Shown one piece after another: positions 35,640-49,700 of a stretch of DNA of 64,000 bases. The notes under the pieces are model-generated. The model saw only the letters and a program-made list of their open reading frames with translations, was not told the DNA's origin and ran no database searches. The stretch comes from Populus alba (Eukaryota > Streptophyta > Magnoliopsida > Malpighiales > Salicaceae). The stretch spans positions 6,849,875 to 6,913,874 of the forward strand of contig NC_133300.1 in NCBI RefSeq assembly GCF_005239225.2, written 5' to 3'. Both the position numbers and the translations under genes were made by a program. How positions within the stretch are numbered: position 1 is the stretch's first letter; every line of letters starts with the position of its first letter.

Positions 35640-37940
35640 CAATTAATTAAGAAAACTTTATCGTATCAAATGTTTGTTATTTTAAAAAAATAATATAAAA
35701 AATATATGACACGATTTTATTTATATAAAACATATATTTTTATCTTTTAAATATTTATTTAAGTTTGTTTAATGAGTCTAAAGTAAATATAAAATTAATA
35801 GACAAATAAAATTATAAAATGATTATAATTATAAGAATTTATATTATATCGAAACATTGCTTCTAAATATTTTTTTTAATATTATATTAAAATTAGATAT
35901 TAATTAGAGTTGTTAAGACTAATACATATTATATCTATTTTTATATATATATATATATAAAAAGTAGCACTTGTTCTTCTAAGTAATATATGAAAGATAC
36001 CTAAAACTAATATGCAGACACTTATTAAATGACAAGTTGGGTTTCTTGAAACGTATACCCGCAGAGAAAATGATAAATTTAAATTTTTTTAGGAGTTTCG
36101 AGGATTCCATTAGAAAATAAAGAGTTATTTAGAGGTTTATATAAAGATTATCTAAAGATTAGATTTTTTTATGGTTTTAAATAATTATTTCAAGACTAGA
36201 TTGTCACAAACCACAAGTCATTCGACTTCTAATAACAATTCACATTAATTATTAGTAAGAAATTGTTTAAACTCTTTTTAGAAGAAAGAGATTGTTATAT
36301 CTTTGAATGCTAACTTTTTTCTTTTGTGTTTATGTGTTTTGTAATGTCATATTGTACTGACATTTAATGTTCATAAAATAAAAGACATAACTTTATATTT
36401 ATAGGAAAAACTAAAAGAACCTAATAAATGATAAAATATTAAATTTTCCACAAAAAATAATATAACCTATATAATTTTAGGCTAATTTTAGAAATTTATT
36501 CAATCAAGTCCTTATTTGATTGTTTTTAGATCTAGAATTATAATTCCCTATATTAATTACATTCTAATCCTTAATTTCTAAAACTTATTTACAATCAAGT
36601 CACACTTGATTAATTATCCATTTTAATTTCTAACTAAATGATTATTGTGTATGTGACCTATTAAGTTCTCTAACAAATTGACCTAAATATAAATTATAAT
36701 CCTTAAATAAAATAGAATAATTAATTTAATATTTTATATTTGAAGATCAAATACAATGTTTAGTAACTTATTATAATCCCCTAAATATTAGAAAAATTAT
36801 AAGTGGTTTGACTTAACTTTTGAGTGATTAATTTCTCAGTGTAATTATTATCCTTTCATTAAGAATGTTCTGATTTAGACATTATAGCATGAAATATGTC
36901 TGCTTTGTTAAATCATTTTAGTTTTCAACACTATAGTCATTGATTCTTTTAATAAGATTTGAAAATCTTTTTAAATCTCATTCCATCTTAACAAAGGATT
37001 TCACAATCAATATATTTGAGAACAAATTGAATATTTTTTTCTAATTCACCGAGGGTAATGAATCCTTCATTGATTGCTCAAATATCTTCATGTAGTTTAT
37101 ATTATACCCAATATTTATATGTTGTTACCCTTGATTAGAACAACATGTTGTTAATATCAAAGCATAAATTTAAATTTTTTTAGAGTCCAAAGGATCCCAT
37201 TAAAAAAATTTAAGTTGTTTTATGGTTTATATAAAGATTACCTAAAGATTAGATGTTCTTTATGATTTTGAATAATTGTTTCAAGATAAGTTGTCGAACA
37301 CCATACAGCTGTCAGTTCTGTGTTAGAATCAGAACATAACACTTTCTATATAAAATAACTTAGTGATTTTAAGTTTAATAATTACTTACACAACTATCAC
37401 TTGAGCATTTCCATGGACATAAGTGATAATCTCTATATATAAAATTCTTTTGCGGGCCAATTTAGTATTGTGTCTTTTGACAAATACCTACATATTAGTT
37501 TCAGACATTCTTCATATCTTGGTATATGAGAATAATTGCTTGGTTTCATAAATAAAAAAAAATAATATGTATCGATCTCAATAATTCTAATTAATGTGCA
37601 GATTAATAGAACATTGTCAAAAAACATATTTAGGAACAATGTTTTTATACAATATGAATCTCATAATTATAACAATTTTATAATTTCTCATGCAAAATAT
37701 TTTATTTCACAGAATTTATCTTTACTCAAGATTAATTAATCAAATATAATAAAAAATAAAAAATAAAAAAATCTTTATTAATAATAAAATATCTTTTATA
37801 TTAATAAAATCAATACCACATGTAATCAATCAATTAGCTAAGAGTCATAGTCACTTCCATCTTTGATCATTGCTTTCATTTCCTTTCATCTCCAGAAGCT
37901 AATCTCTGGTTCATTTTGGTTTGAGTGATGCTTGGAATAA
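35640..37940. other. AT-rich intergenic DNA with a diverged direct repeat
   Basis: No gene seen. Segments at about 36064-36240 and 37163-37310 are direct repeats sharing TTTATATAAAGATTA-CTAAAGATTAGAT and neighbouring sequence. They are about 1.1 kb apart and may be remnants of one transposon family or of two LTRs. A short (TA)n lies near 35941-35960. Confidence 0.45.
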
Positions 37941-37944
37941 TACT

Positions 37945-40900
37945 TCAAGAGAAATATCCTTGAAAAGCTCTAGCTGCCACGAGTCCAGAGGCCAACGCAG
38001 CCCCGAATAAGGCATGCAATCTCACACAGAAGTACTTTGCCATGAAAATCTTCCCTTTGTCCTGTAATATCCATCCCATTAGAATGATATGAGCATTACG
38101 TGGCATTAGCAGTTCAAGACCAGAGGAGGGAGACGGGAACTGTCGAGGCTTAAACTATCGTGTTAGTTTAGATCTCACCTTGTAGTTTTCTTCGACAAAG
38201 CCGACAACCAGTTTTCCCATAGGTAAGGTCAGAGAACAGAGGAGCTGGAAAACCCACGATTCAGTCAATATACCTATAAGAGTTCATCGGTGAAAAGCAT
38301 ATGTCTTGAACAATTTGTTATTGCCTTACAATGCAAGCTAAAGGAAGAGCTCTGCTAAGACCAGAAGCAAATAAAAGAGAGTACAGCATTGCGACAGCTA
38401 CTTTCACCACTCCAGAACCTCTCTCAGTGCCAAGTCTAACCTGCATAGAAGCTCAAACAGGACATTGATGCACTATATAGCTTGAGAAAAACAAGTAAAC
38501 GAATGAATAAGGATGAGGCAATGTACACACCAAAGGGGAAAACTTCCCGACAGCCTTGTCTTCTTCCACCTGACTTGCACAGCGTTTTCATGTTATTTTG
38601 ATAGTGCAATGCTAGTTAATGTGAGTTTTGCAAAAAATCCACTGCTAAATGATGCTAAACTGAGAAAAATAAGAAGATGGCTACCTGGTGAAAGTGACTA
38701 CAGAAGAGGATTAATGTTGTTGTGAAGCCAACCAGGAGTGATGCAGAAAGAATTGTGCCAGTTAATGGAAGAATGCTCATCTCACTGTCAAACACACCGA
38801 GGGATATCAGCTATGTATAGAACAAGAACAAAAGTTATGTAAAGCTGAGTTGGTGTTGGAATTTGAAGAAATAAAGTAAACCTTGTGCTGCCAAGTAGTA
38901 AGTAGAAGGCAGAAGTAGCGAAGGGGCCGAATGCTGCGAAGCACAAGGGCTCTCCCAATCCTTGGTAACTTAACCGAAATGGCGGGCACTACATCAGATA
39001 CTAAGCTTCAGAAGTCCTTCCAAGATAAGAAAGGACATATATATCAAAAGGAAACATGTAACTATTATGTCACCATGGAATATATTTACAATTATGACTT
39101 GCCAAGCACAATTGCTGGATCTAGGAGGCAGCTCAAAGCCTCAAATGTAGAACTTGCTATAAAACTTTGTAACAGACGGGATATTCAATTCTTCAAAAAA
39201 GATTTAAACATTCGACAAACTAGAGAGATTTTTGTTACCTGATATACATAACCACAGAGAATTGCACAAGCCAGGAATAATATTGCATGGATGTTTCCTT
39301 CCCCCATAGATGTCCATGCCAGGCCCGCAAAGCCAAGTAGAAGTGACGAGTAAGCAGCAATAAAGGCCACTGAACGGCTTCCCAAAGTGATAGCAAAGCA
39401 CAATTAGCGAGATCTTGTTTGTTTTCTCTTTGAATAATCTTGTTTTTCATCATAACATAAAAGTTCATAGTTTCTATTAACCATTTACCTGCCGACCAAA
39501 TTCACAACTGATTCTTTCTTGTTCTTATCTGCTCCTGTATCGAAATCATAAACATCGTTGCTGCCCATGGATCACACAGATGAATCTTAACATCTTGTAT
39601 AACATGGTATACACACGAGGATAGTTTTCTGATGGTGTACTTTATTTTTAGCAAACATACAGCCAGTGAAATTACTCATTCTCCTAGAGTGAAAAAAAAA
39701 AAATACAAATAAAAAAAAAACTCAGTAGAGTGAATCAGCAGGGCAGTACATTCGATTAAACCACAGGAAAATGGAAGTTTGAAAATCAATGCCCACACAA
39801 AACAGTAGTCTCGTACAAGGTCTTTTGCTAAGCTTGTTCCAACTTAATTTATTTTCAAATCATCCTCCTATTTTTTCAGAACTCACCTTAGATTGAGCCA
39901 CGTTATGATAAGAATTGAAGAAACCAAGAGCGAAAAGTAGCGTCTTGCTGAAAAGATGCCTGTTTGCAAATAAGCAGCTGCACCACCTACCTGTTCCACA
40001 AACCATGAAATATGTAAGCCAGGAAAAGATGAATGAAGCATGATGCACATCACCAACCATTAATCCTCAAAAGCATAGTCATTGAATCAATATTAAAAGA
40101 ACCATTGGCACTAATTATAAGGAAAAACTCACAGTTAGAGGAACCAAAGCAACAGAGTAAATAGGCAATTTGACTGCCCTCCATATCAAGGTTGCTTTAG
40201 GAACATCCTCCCGAGTTTCACTTTCATGTGCATTTTCAGCATAATTTGCTATACTTCCTGAAAAAGCCCGCCAACATTGAATTCCTTTCTTGAATTCTAA
40301 CCGGCTTATACGAATCCCACAGACAAAAATTTGGGCAGTACAGCAGCACAATGATGATTTTTTGGAAGCATTTGAAGTAAGAGCTCCCGGATAAGACCTG
40401 GGAAAGTTGGTAAAAAATAACAACAATAATAATAATAAAAAAAAGAGACTTGATGAAATAAACTATTAGTAAATGCAGAAACAATAGGCACGCATGATGT
40501 CCTCACTTTCTCTTCTGTTCTAAGGTAAAGTAGAGCAGTTTAAGGAGTAAAACCATAATCAAGAAATGCAGTGCTAAGCAATAGAAACATTAAATACAGT
40601 TTGAACTACAAGCTTCCCATCATTAATAGATTTCTAAGTACATCAGGCCAAAGGACATATCATTTCCAAATATTCTTACTGCATGGAATACACCTTGTAA
40701 CAGCACTGATTCTGGAGTTGTGTTTCACACCCAGAGTAAGTTTCTTTAGACTCCAAACTCTCTTAGCTAGCAAAAGAAGCATCATCAATCACATGGAACT
40801 CAGTGAATGATTGATTGTATTACACCAAAAATTCAAGTCTACTTGATGTGAATTTCAACAAGCTCACAAATCATGCCATCTCAACATTTGTTAAACCTTT

Positions 40901-41164
40901 TGTTCAAACAATGTTTCAAATTTAGCAGAATCAATTGAAGTAAACTAAGAACTCATTAAATTATACTGAGCAATTTAAGTAATCAAATTAAGAATAGTGA
41001 GTTGATGTTAAACAGATGAATTGAGATTAGTCTCATAGTAAAAAAAAATCAAGTACAAAAATGAATTGAATAACTTGCCTTGTTGCATAACTCTGCCTCA
41101 CTTGATAATAATGGAGTTTCTTGAGACTAGACCCCTGGTGGAGGCTACAAAACGCTGCTGCCAT
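37945..41164 (-). CDS. ABC4: Plastid UbiA prenyltransferase, probable DHNA phytyltransferase (phylloquinone synthesis), 11 exons
   Basis: Exons, in transcript order: 41079-41164, 40133-40397, 39887-39990, 39489-39560, 39239-39377, 38882-38988, 38685-38784, 38531-38569, 38330-38440, 38179-38244 and 37945-38061. They join in frame to 401 residues. The N-terminal ~100 residues look like a transit peptide. Then come RAVKLPIYSVALVPLT, the first Asp-rich motif of UbiA enzymes (NLSNDVYDFDTGAD), CAILCGYVYQCPPFRLSYQG and the second Asp motif region (VEEDKAVGKFSPL), with several hydrophobic helices. These match the plant ABC4 enzyme that prenylates 1,4-dihydroxy-2-naphthoate in plastids. Intron 1 has a GC donor (AAG then GCAAGT); the others are GT-AG. 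Homogentisate prenyltransferases are a less likely alternative because the CPPFRLSYQG and LCGYVYQ blocks are MenA-like. Confidence 0.88.
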
Positions 41165-41904
41165 TATTGCTATCAAATGAAGTATATCTTTCTTTAATGA
41201 TTATCTACAAGTAGGAACGAAGAGAAGACAAGACATTCAGTTCGTCATTTAATCATTAATCCCTTCTGCAGACGATGATAAACTAAACTAAACTAAAAAG
41301 AAAAAAAGAGAGAGAAAAACCTTGATAACAGTAAACCCTCTTGCCCATGCATCTCTCAGTCTCTGCCTGTGTTTGGAGGCTGCAAGAAGAGATAAGAGCA
41401 GGAAACTGAACTCCAATTCATCATCGTAAAAGAGTAAAACTGTAATAATAAGCTTTCTTTTAACAAGAAGGCAACAGTAGTAACTAGCTAAAAGACAGGA
41501 GTTAGACTTCTCTCTTCTGCAAAATCCTGTCTTGGCTAATTGAGGTACCAATAAGATTCCAACATGTAAGCATGAGGATCAGGATCTAGTCTCACTTGTC
41601 AACATGGCCCTACCAATCTTTATATCGTGAGCCATTTGAGGGCTTAGTTGGGCTTTTACGATTCTGATATGGTCTTGGGTGTTTTTTTTTTTTTTTTTTT
41701 TTTTAAAAGGTCTTCGGCACACAATTACAATGAGGACATGGATATGTTTTGCTTGAAGGTTAACAAAGAGTAATGACAATGTGTTGACAGATCTATCTTA
41801 GATCTTTGTATTTCGTACCGTTAGCAAAATAAAAATAAAAATAAAAATAAAAATAAGAGGAAGTAGACAAACAATAGTACTTTATCTTATATTATATCTA
41901 AAAA

Positions 41905-41951
<47 letters not shown>

Positions 41952-43370
41952 AAGTTAGGTTTATGTTAAGTTTTGGGTTGAGTTTAATAAAATTTATACC
42001 TTATTTATTATTAATTTAATAATATAAATATCTAAAAAACAATCAACTTATTCAAGTTGGTTGAATATTCCATTAAATTTGAATTAAATTGTCCATCTCT
42101 AATATTATTATTTTATACCTTCATATAGTTAAATTTATAAAGATTTTTAGAATATTTTTTTAAATAATTTATAAATTAAAAGAAATTAAATCATATCTTT
42201 AAAATAATATCATAAATATATTTTTCATATCAATCTTAAATAAAATTATTGTACTTGTTAGCATAGAAAAGTACAAGTCATTCAAATTGAAAAAAAAAAG
42301 AGGGAAAACTTTCATCCTTGAGGTGAAAGAATATTGAAATTCAACCTTCGTCATTTAGCTTCAAGTTGCGTTTGGTACAAAATAAATAATGAATTAAAGG
42401 GAGATTTTTTTATATAAAAATAACAATTATGATCCATTGTTAGAGATATAAGGTTTAATTGAGCTTGTAAGTATAACATAAAAGAAATAAAATAAAAAAA
42501 AACTAAAAATCCCAGCTAGTAGTCATGATTGGAAGCAGAAATAGTAAAAAATAAAAATTATTTGTTGATTCCTTCTCCTAGGAAAACAACAAAAACAGTA
42601 ACTATGATTATTCGACTTCATCTTGGTGTGTATAGCTAGCCATAGCAACGGATAAGCGACACACATAGAATAAACTACTCGCTAGATCCGCATATTGATG
42701 CGAAAATATATTTTTTTTATGAATATTATGTTTTGGATTTTGTTTTTTATGTTACCATTTTCATCACAAAACAATTTGTTAATTAAAATTTTAATCAAAA
42801 TACAAATTGTACAATAGTTTAGGAGTTAAAAAAAAAAGTTATTTTGAAACTTACAAAAATTATGCTACATAACTATATGGCTTTTAACCATAACCTTCCT
42901 TAATGATTTTAGGTATTAGTTTAACATATGTAGGTTGTGATGTTCAAAGTTAATCTAATATATTGTTGTTTTAATTTTTTTTTATATATAAAAAAATATC
43001 ATTTTGATTTTTTTTAAGCTAAACCATGCATTTACTAGTTATTCAAGTTGTCTTTAAACTTGCTAAATCGATTGGGTCATGTTACTGGTATGTTACGGTA
43101 ACTTTTTATACAATTTAATTTGAAACTCAAGTTAAGTATAAAAGGCAGGTTAAATGTTTAAAGTTTGATTCCTTTAGCCAGGTTTAATTATAATGCTAAA
43201 TAATTCTCTACATCCTAGATATTTTTCTTTACATTAAAAAAAACTTGGTCTAACTAGCAACATAGTGGCCCCATATTGTCCATACTATTGGTATCATCAT
43301 AACTAAGGATGAGAACACAGGTCTATTTCCTTATTGTTTAGGCCATAACCTATATAAACTAAGAAAAAAA
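41165..43370. other. Upstream region of ABC4 and AT-rich intergenic DNA
   Basis: The first few hundred bases are the 5' UTR and promoter of the minus-strand ABC4 gene. The rest is AT-rich with simple repeats: a 23-base poly-T (41682-41704), (AAAAT)n at 41826-41856 and (AT)n at 41909-41948. No gene seen. Confidence 0.5.
41909..41948. repeat. (AT)n microsatellite
   Basis: About 40 bases of uninterrupted alternating AT. Confidence 0.95.
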
Positions 43371-43374
43371 AAAG

Positions 43375-45550
43375 TATCAAGATTTAAAGCCCTTTAAATC
43401 ATATAAGTGACCAAGTCTAAAAAAGGTCAACTTTGACTTATTTTCATTATAAGCCAACATTTACAAAAGAAAAAGAAGAGCTTTTGGTTAGAGAGAGAGA
43501 CATGGATAATGAGAGTAAATAATTTTTTTTTTCATCTTTGTGCTTTAATTGGATGATGATTTGTTACCCAATTAAGATGTGATTTTGATATATTATTCTT
43601 GACAATGAGCTTTTTAACTTAGATGGTGTTGATTATTGAGGAGCTTCCACCTTTAGGTATTTCTAAAAGATATAATTGGTGAGATTTAACCCTTTTTTCT
43701 TTGTTAGTTGAGTCCAACATTGTTATGATGATATTAGTGATTTGGTGTATATCCTTTAGCCGAGTTAGGAAAGGGCTATAATTTTTAATTTTACTGTTGG
43801 ATTGTGCTTAAATTTTTAGAGAAGTATCCGAAGGTCATTTTCCATGAAGTTGATTTGGAATTGCTAATCATTGAAGAGGAGATCTAGTTACGTCTGACTA
43901 GAATAACAAATAAAAAAAACTACAACTTTTGATCTGACAGTTGTATCACGCTCAAATATTTACAAGAGCTTTTGGAGATCATTTTTCATAGAGTAGATTT
44001 GGAATCACTACTCACTGAAGAGGAGGTATAGTCACACTTGACTAGAATACCAGATCAAAAGGGACATAGCTTTCTTATCCGACTGTTGGATCGATCTCAA
44101 AAATTTTTACAGGAGTTTCTAGAGGTCGTTTTTTCATATAGTAGATATAGAAGCGCTACTCACTGAAGAGGAGGTCTAGTTAGACCTGACAAAAATAGCA
44201 GATTAAAAGGGCTATAACTTTTTATCCGACTGTTGGATGGCCTTCAAATTTTTACAAGAGTTTTCGGAAGTCGTTTTCCATGGAGTAGATTTGGAATCGC
44301 TACTCACTGAAGTGGAGGTTTAGTCATGCCTAATAAAAATAACAGCTCAAAAGAGACATAACTTTTGATTCAACCGTTGAATTATGCTTAAATTTTTATA
44401 GAAGTTTCCAGAGGCTACAAGTTCTTTGAGTAAGGAGAACCTAGTTCTGCCCTCAAGATAGTCAAAATTACTCATCAACTAATCAGTCCTACTGCCTTAC
44501 AGGGTCTATCACGACCCAGTCTCAGTTGATGACCCATAAATGAAGTTCTATAGCTCCAAATTAAGCAAGATCAATTTTCTTAGTTAGTCAACATCCAAAA
44601 CTATAATTTCTATGAAGAAGCCTATTCCTAATTCCTAATTCCTTCATCCTCTTACCCAAAATCTCAACAAGAGTCAGGAGATGAGCTTGTCCAGACACAA
44701 CATTCACAAACTACATTTTCTAGGTAAGTTATCATGGTTTCATGTCCCTAACCATATATAACACATGAATTAACTTAATTTTAACATCTATTACATTTTA
44801 CCCAATTCAAGTCTAAAAACCATAATCTCTAATTCAACATCATGGCATCAATTCATAATCAAATTTGAAATGACTTATAGGACCATGATTAGAACATCTT
44901 ACCCGGTAAGAATCAAGATTTTGATCTTCAACCAGTCAAAGATTCTTGACCGCCCCTTTTTTCTATGGATAGTCAACACTCCCCTCCCTTTTCTGTTCAA
45001 ATTTTTCTTGTTAATTCCTTGCCTCTAAGTGTTTATTCTACCTATACACCCTTAATCTTGAATGGGTTCTTGAAATTTGGTATTTCTTTTTTGATTTGCA
45101 AGAATGGATACAAAAACTCCTTTTTTTTCCTCATGGTTGCTGCAGATTATAAACTAAGAAAAATAAGGACAAAGGCTTAAAACCTTTTAAATCATATAAA
45201 TGACTAGGTATAAAAAGGCCAACTTTGGCTTATTTTCATTGTGAGCTAATATATACAAAAGGAAAAAAAAGAAGAGAAGGAGAGCTTTTGGCCTAAAAGT
45301 AAGAGAAACCGAAGAAGAAATGTGTTCTTTATCTTTGTGCCTTGATTATTGAATGGTGATTTGTTACCTATTTTAATGAAATTTTGATATGATATTCCCA
45401 GCGATGAGCTCTTCAACTTAGATAATGTTAATCGTTGAAAAGGTTTCACTTTTGAGTATTTTCAAAAACCTAATTGGTGAGATCTAATCATTTTTCTTTG
45501 TTGTTGTTAATGAAATACATTTTTATGATGATGAATTTAGTGTATATATA
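43375..45550. repeat. Direct-repeat pair flanking a tandem array (possible decayed LTR element)
   Basis: About 370 bases at 43375-43750 and 45170-45550 are related along their length. Shared blocks include CTTTAAATCATATAA, CAACTTTG-CTTATTTTCATT, GAGCTTTTGG and ATGAGCT-TT-AACTTAGAT. Between them lie the 146-bp array (43766-44410) and about 700 bases with no coding potential. The arrangement could be two old LTRs or one segment duplicated; no primer site or target duplication is visible. Confidence 0.5.
43766..44410. repeat. 146-bp tandem repeat, about 4.5 diverged copies
   Basis: The marker GACTGTTGGAT (or a near match) recurs at about 43791, 43937, 44083, 44230 and 44374, that is, every 144-147 bases. 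Each unit also has AAATTTTTACA-GAG, then GTAGATTTGGAATCGCTACT, then CACTGAAGAGGAGGT. Copies differ at many positions, so the array is old. Confidence 0.85.
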
Positions 45551-46118
45551 TATCTTCTACCTGAGTTGGGAAAGAACTTTGTGATCCTATTAATAAAAAA
45601 AAATTGAGTGGATTATAATTCTGCCTGGATTTTGTATATTAGAATTTATGTTCTGTGCTTATTTAATTTGGAGAAAAGAATTGAGACTTTAATTAGGTTA
45701 TATCAATGCCTTTTCTCAACACATTATTGATAATGATGTCTCAAACATTATGTAGGAGACAACTCAAAAGAATTATATCTTGAACCTCTGTTATGAAAAA
45801 TATATCTTAAAAAAGTAACACTTGAAGGTCATAAGCTTAATTCTCAATTCTTAATCCATGTGGGATAAGTATCATCAATTTTGATCCTAGCAATGAATTT
45901 ACGGTCAAATGTCACATGATTTTGTTCTTATTCAGCTCATATCTTAACTCTTAACAAAAATGGAGTTATCCCTCGACAAAAGAGAGTGTAAAAATCTCCC
46001 TAAAGTCACAAGTGGTCTTCATTTCCTCCATTTACGAGGGCTCTTAGTTGTCTTTACGTGCTTTGTACAGAGATTCCACACGCCAATTCCTTTAAGCTTA
46101 GAACATCCTTAAATCACA

Positions 46119-46682
46119 ATGCATAATCCCTTTTCAGACAGCATGATCAAGTTGCCTGCTGACGGCAAGACTTGCATGGCTTCTTCATCACCTAGCTCCA
46201 GCTACGAAACAGACAACAGTGCATTGTCTCCAAATGAGGAATCTATGGAGGCAGTAGACTTGGAAAATGGCCCAGCCTTTGGAAGCTGCCGGGATGCCCA
46301 CCGGAAGGATGTTTCAATAACATGGGAGAACCTTGGTGTGACGGTTTCAGATTGGAAACATGGGTGCATATCCATTCTTCAAGGACTCACCGGCTATGCT
46401 CGGCCTGGGGAGGTCTTGGCAATCATGGGTCCTTCCGGCTGCGGCAAGACTACTCTTCTTGACGCACTAGCTGGTAATTTTCCTTGTCTCTTTCTTTTCT
46501 CCAAGAAACTCTTCAATTATTTTCTCTTTGATCACATGCATCGATTTCTTTTTTCCGGTGAAGGAATCAAGGAAATGTTTGCAGCCTTCACGGGTGCTAG
46601 ACACTCCTGAAATTAGATGCTGCATGATTAATTAATTATATTCATGCATGCATATCTCTATACCAATTATTGAGTAGTCAAG

Positions 46683-46754
<72 letters not shown>

Positions 46755-49700
46755 ATTTTATTGTATTATATATTAATTATTAATTGAGAAATCCAGATTC
46801 TTAACATGAAAGTCTCTTAATTAAGGTTTTAATTAAAACTATTCCTTTTGGAGCAGAGCTGTATAATAAGCCAGCTAGATTGGCCTAAAGACAATGCCAC
46901 ACTTTATAAACATCAAGGACCTTTTGTTTTCATGCGTTGGAAAAATCATCTTTTATTTTATTATTATTATTATTAATATATATATTTAGATTAGTTTGCA
47001 CATACTTTAACTAATTTTATAAATTCTAAAATTCATAATCAGATGTAAAAATCACCTTTTTAATCCTTGTGTTTGTGATTATTAATTATGTTTCAAACCT
47101 TTTGTTTTCATGTGTTGGAAAAAATCATCTTTTTTTTTTAATTATTATTAATATATATTTAGGCTAGCTTGCAAATACTTTAACTAATTCTACAAGCTTT
47201 AAAATTAATAATCATATGAAAAAATCACCTTCTTATAATCCTTGTGTTTGTGGTTATTGATTATGTTCATCTCTATAATCAATTAAGAAAAAACCAAATA
47301 ATTTTATTTATTTTGAGATTGAATTGATTTTTTTTTAAAACTGCATTGTTCACCGCCGGCTTACTACCACTCTTTCACTATCTTAATCATCAATAAACCA
47401 TTTTTTTTTAAAAAATCTAGCCATCTTTTAGGTTTTGTCAGAAACAAAAATACTTAAATTATTTCTTATATTTCCACGAAGTGAATTTCATCCCTTAGGG
47501 ATGATTATTGATTGAAGGCATCGTTTGTTTGTATTTGTAAAAAAACAAAAAAAAATATTTTAAATTAATTTATTTTAAACAGAAATACTTAATTTATTTT
47601 AATATATTTTTATCAAAAATAAATTTTAAAAAATAAAAAAAATATTATTCTAATATATTTCATAAAAATAATATATAACAAAAGGTCATTTGAGCTTTCA
47701 AATTTTCTAAAGCCAAGGCCAAATGGCCCTAGTTCCAACACATTCTAAGAAAATGCTATGGTGGGTTGGATTCGACCTGAGGGCTGGATGGGATAGAAAA
47801 TATAGGTTTTGAGCAGTGATCATATTGAAGTTTTCCCGTACAATTAATCCCTTTTACTCTTTTTTATTTTTTTATTTTTAGCGACAAATCGGCGTCGCCA
47901 AAATCAACTTAAGATTTGACCACTACAACATTGTCACTAAAACCCTGTTTGAAAATGGAAAGATAAAATTATTTGTGAGTCAAGGGATATATATAACGAA
48001 AATTTTTAAACCAAAGCAGCATGAACACATACATAAAATAAATAATTAAAAAAAATGCATTAAATTACTACCAATTCCATTCTGTGTGTTCGTATTGAAT
48101 CCATTAAGTTACTACACCAAGCATTAAGAATTGTTTTTTTTTTTTAACCTAAGAAACTTGTATATTAGTTCAAGAAAGCATAGTGTAATTGTTGAGAGAT
48201 GGATTGTACTTGGTCCACAGTTCAGAGCAAAAAGAAAAAAGAAAAAAGAAAAAAAAGGAACACAGAGATCATGTAGACAGCATTAAGAATTTATCTTATA
48301 CTGATAAATTTTTCACTCTTCAATGTGCTGTAAGCATAACTCTGATATAATACAGTACTCTTCCCAGGGAGATTAGATTCCAGCACAAAGCATTCTGGAG
48401 AAGTTCTAATCAATGGTCGAAAACAGCCATTGGCATATGGGACTTCGGTATGAGAACTAGCCTTTCGAACTTCAAATTGTTGCAGAGTTCTGATCACTGA
48501 TATTAGAAATTGACTGAGTTAATCTCTTCTTGCTTCTTTTCTAGGCATTCAATTTGTACATGTCCTTGTGTTCACATAAACTTTGTTTCATGTTCGATCC
48601 CTTCTGATCACAAGCAAAGTGTGCTTTGGTCTCACTAATGGACGATCCACTTATGTCATGTCAATGTAGGCTTATGTGACTCAAGACGATGTTATAACAT
48701 GGACACTAACTGTAAGAGAAGCTGTCTTCTACTCAGCTCAACTCCAACTACCCAATTCAATGTCATTAAGCAAGAAAAAAGAGCGAGCAGAGACGACAAT
48801 AAAAGAGATGGGGTTACAAGACTCCATGGACACAAGAATAGGAGGATGGAGCAACAAGGGCCTAAGCAGTGGGCAGAAGAGGAGAGTGAGCATTTGCATA
48901 GAGATTTTAACTCGACCGAAGCTTCTTTTCCTCGACGAGCCAACAAGTGGACTTGACAGTGCTGCATCATATTATGTCATGAAACGAATGGTCGATCTTG
49001 CTAAGCAAGACAGAATGACAGTTATTGCATCCATTCATCAACCTAGCAGCCAAGTCTTTCAGCTCTTTCACAACCTCTGCCTTCTGTCTTCGGGACGAAC
49101 AATTTACTTTGGTCGCTCTGATAGAGCTAACAAGGTACATACATTTATGTCAATATTCAAATTATTTTAGGAAAATTATTTCAGCTCTTAAAGCTCTAAT
49201 AGCTCATGACTTGTTTTACTTTTGACTGTAGTTTTTTGAATCGAACGGTTTCCCTTGCCCGAGTCACCAAAACCCATCTGATCATTACCTACACACAATC
49301 AACACAGATTTTGATGAGGTTTGCACAGTGAATCGTGACAAATCTTGCTTGGAGATATTGCTGTTTTCTTTTTATATTCTGAATATATATCATTTGTTGT
49401 TAGGACATGGATCAAGGTTTCCATGCAAAGAAAACCACCGAGGAAGCAATCGATTTTCTTGTAAGATCTTATAAATCATCACATACTTGCCAGCAAATCC
49501 AAAGACATGTAGCAGAAATATGTAGCTTGGTGAGTAAGGCTATAGACACGTTAAGTAGCAATGAAAACATAATATTTTCAGCAGGCTAAAGTTTTATGCT
49601 TTTTAATGTATTAGTCTGCATCTCTATATGCATTTTAGGACAGGGAAGAGCTAAAGAAGGGCAGCCAGGCTAACTTCATTTCCCAGTGCCTTATTCTCAC

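Noticed and set aside
38931..39242. Plus-strand frame over the ABC4 locus
   Set aside because: It overlaps exon 6 and an intron of the minus-strand gene, which is supported by spliced homology to UbiA enzymes.
46474..46610. Reading exon 1 of the ABCG gene through to the stop near 46610 as a short protein
   Set aside because: A GT donor at 46474 and the frame-matched exon at 48368-48447 restore the normal ABC domain; the read-through is intron.
47875..47935. GCGACAAATCGGCGTCGC-type motif in ABCG intron 1 as a transposon end
   Set aside because: It resembles termini of some plant DNA elements, but I could not find a matching inverted end or target duplication.
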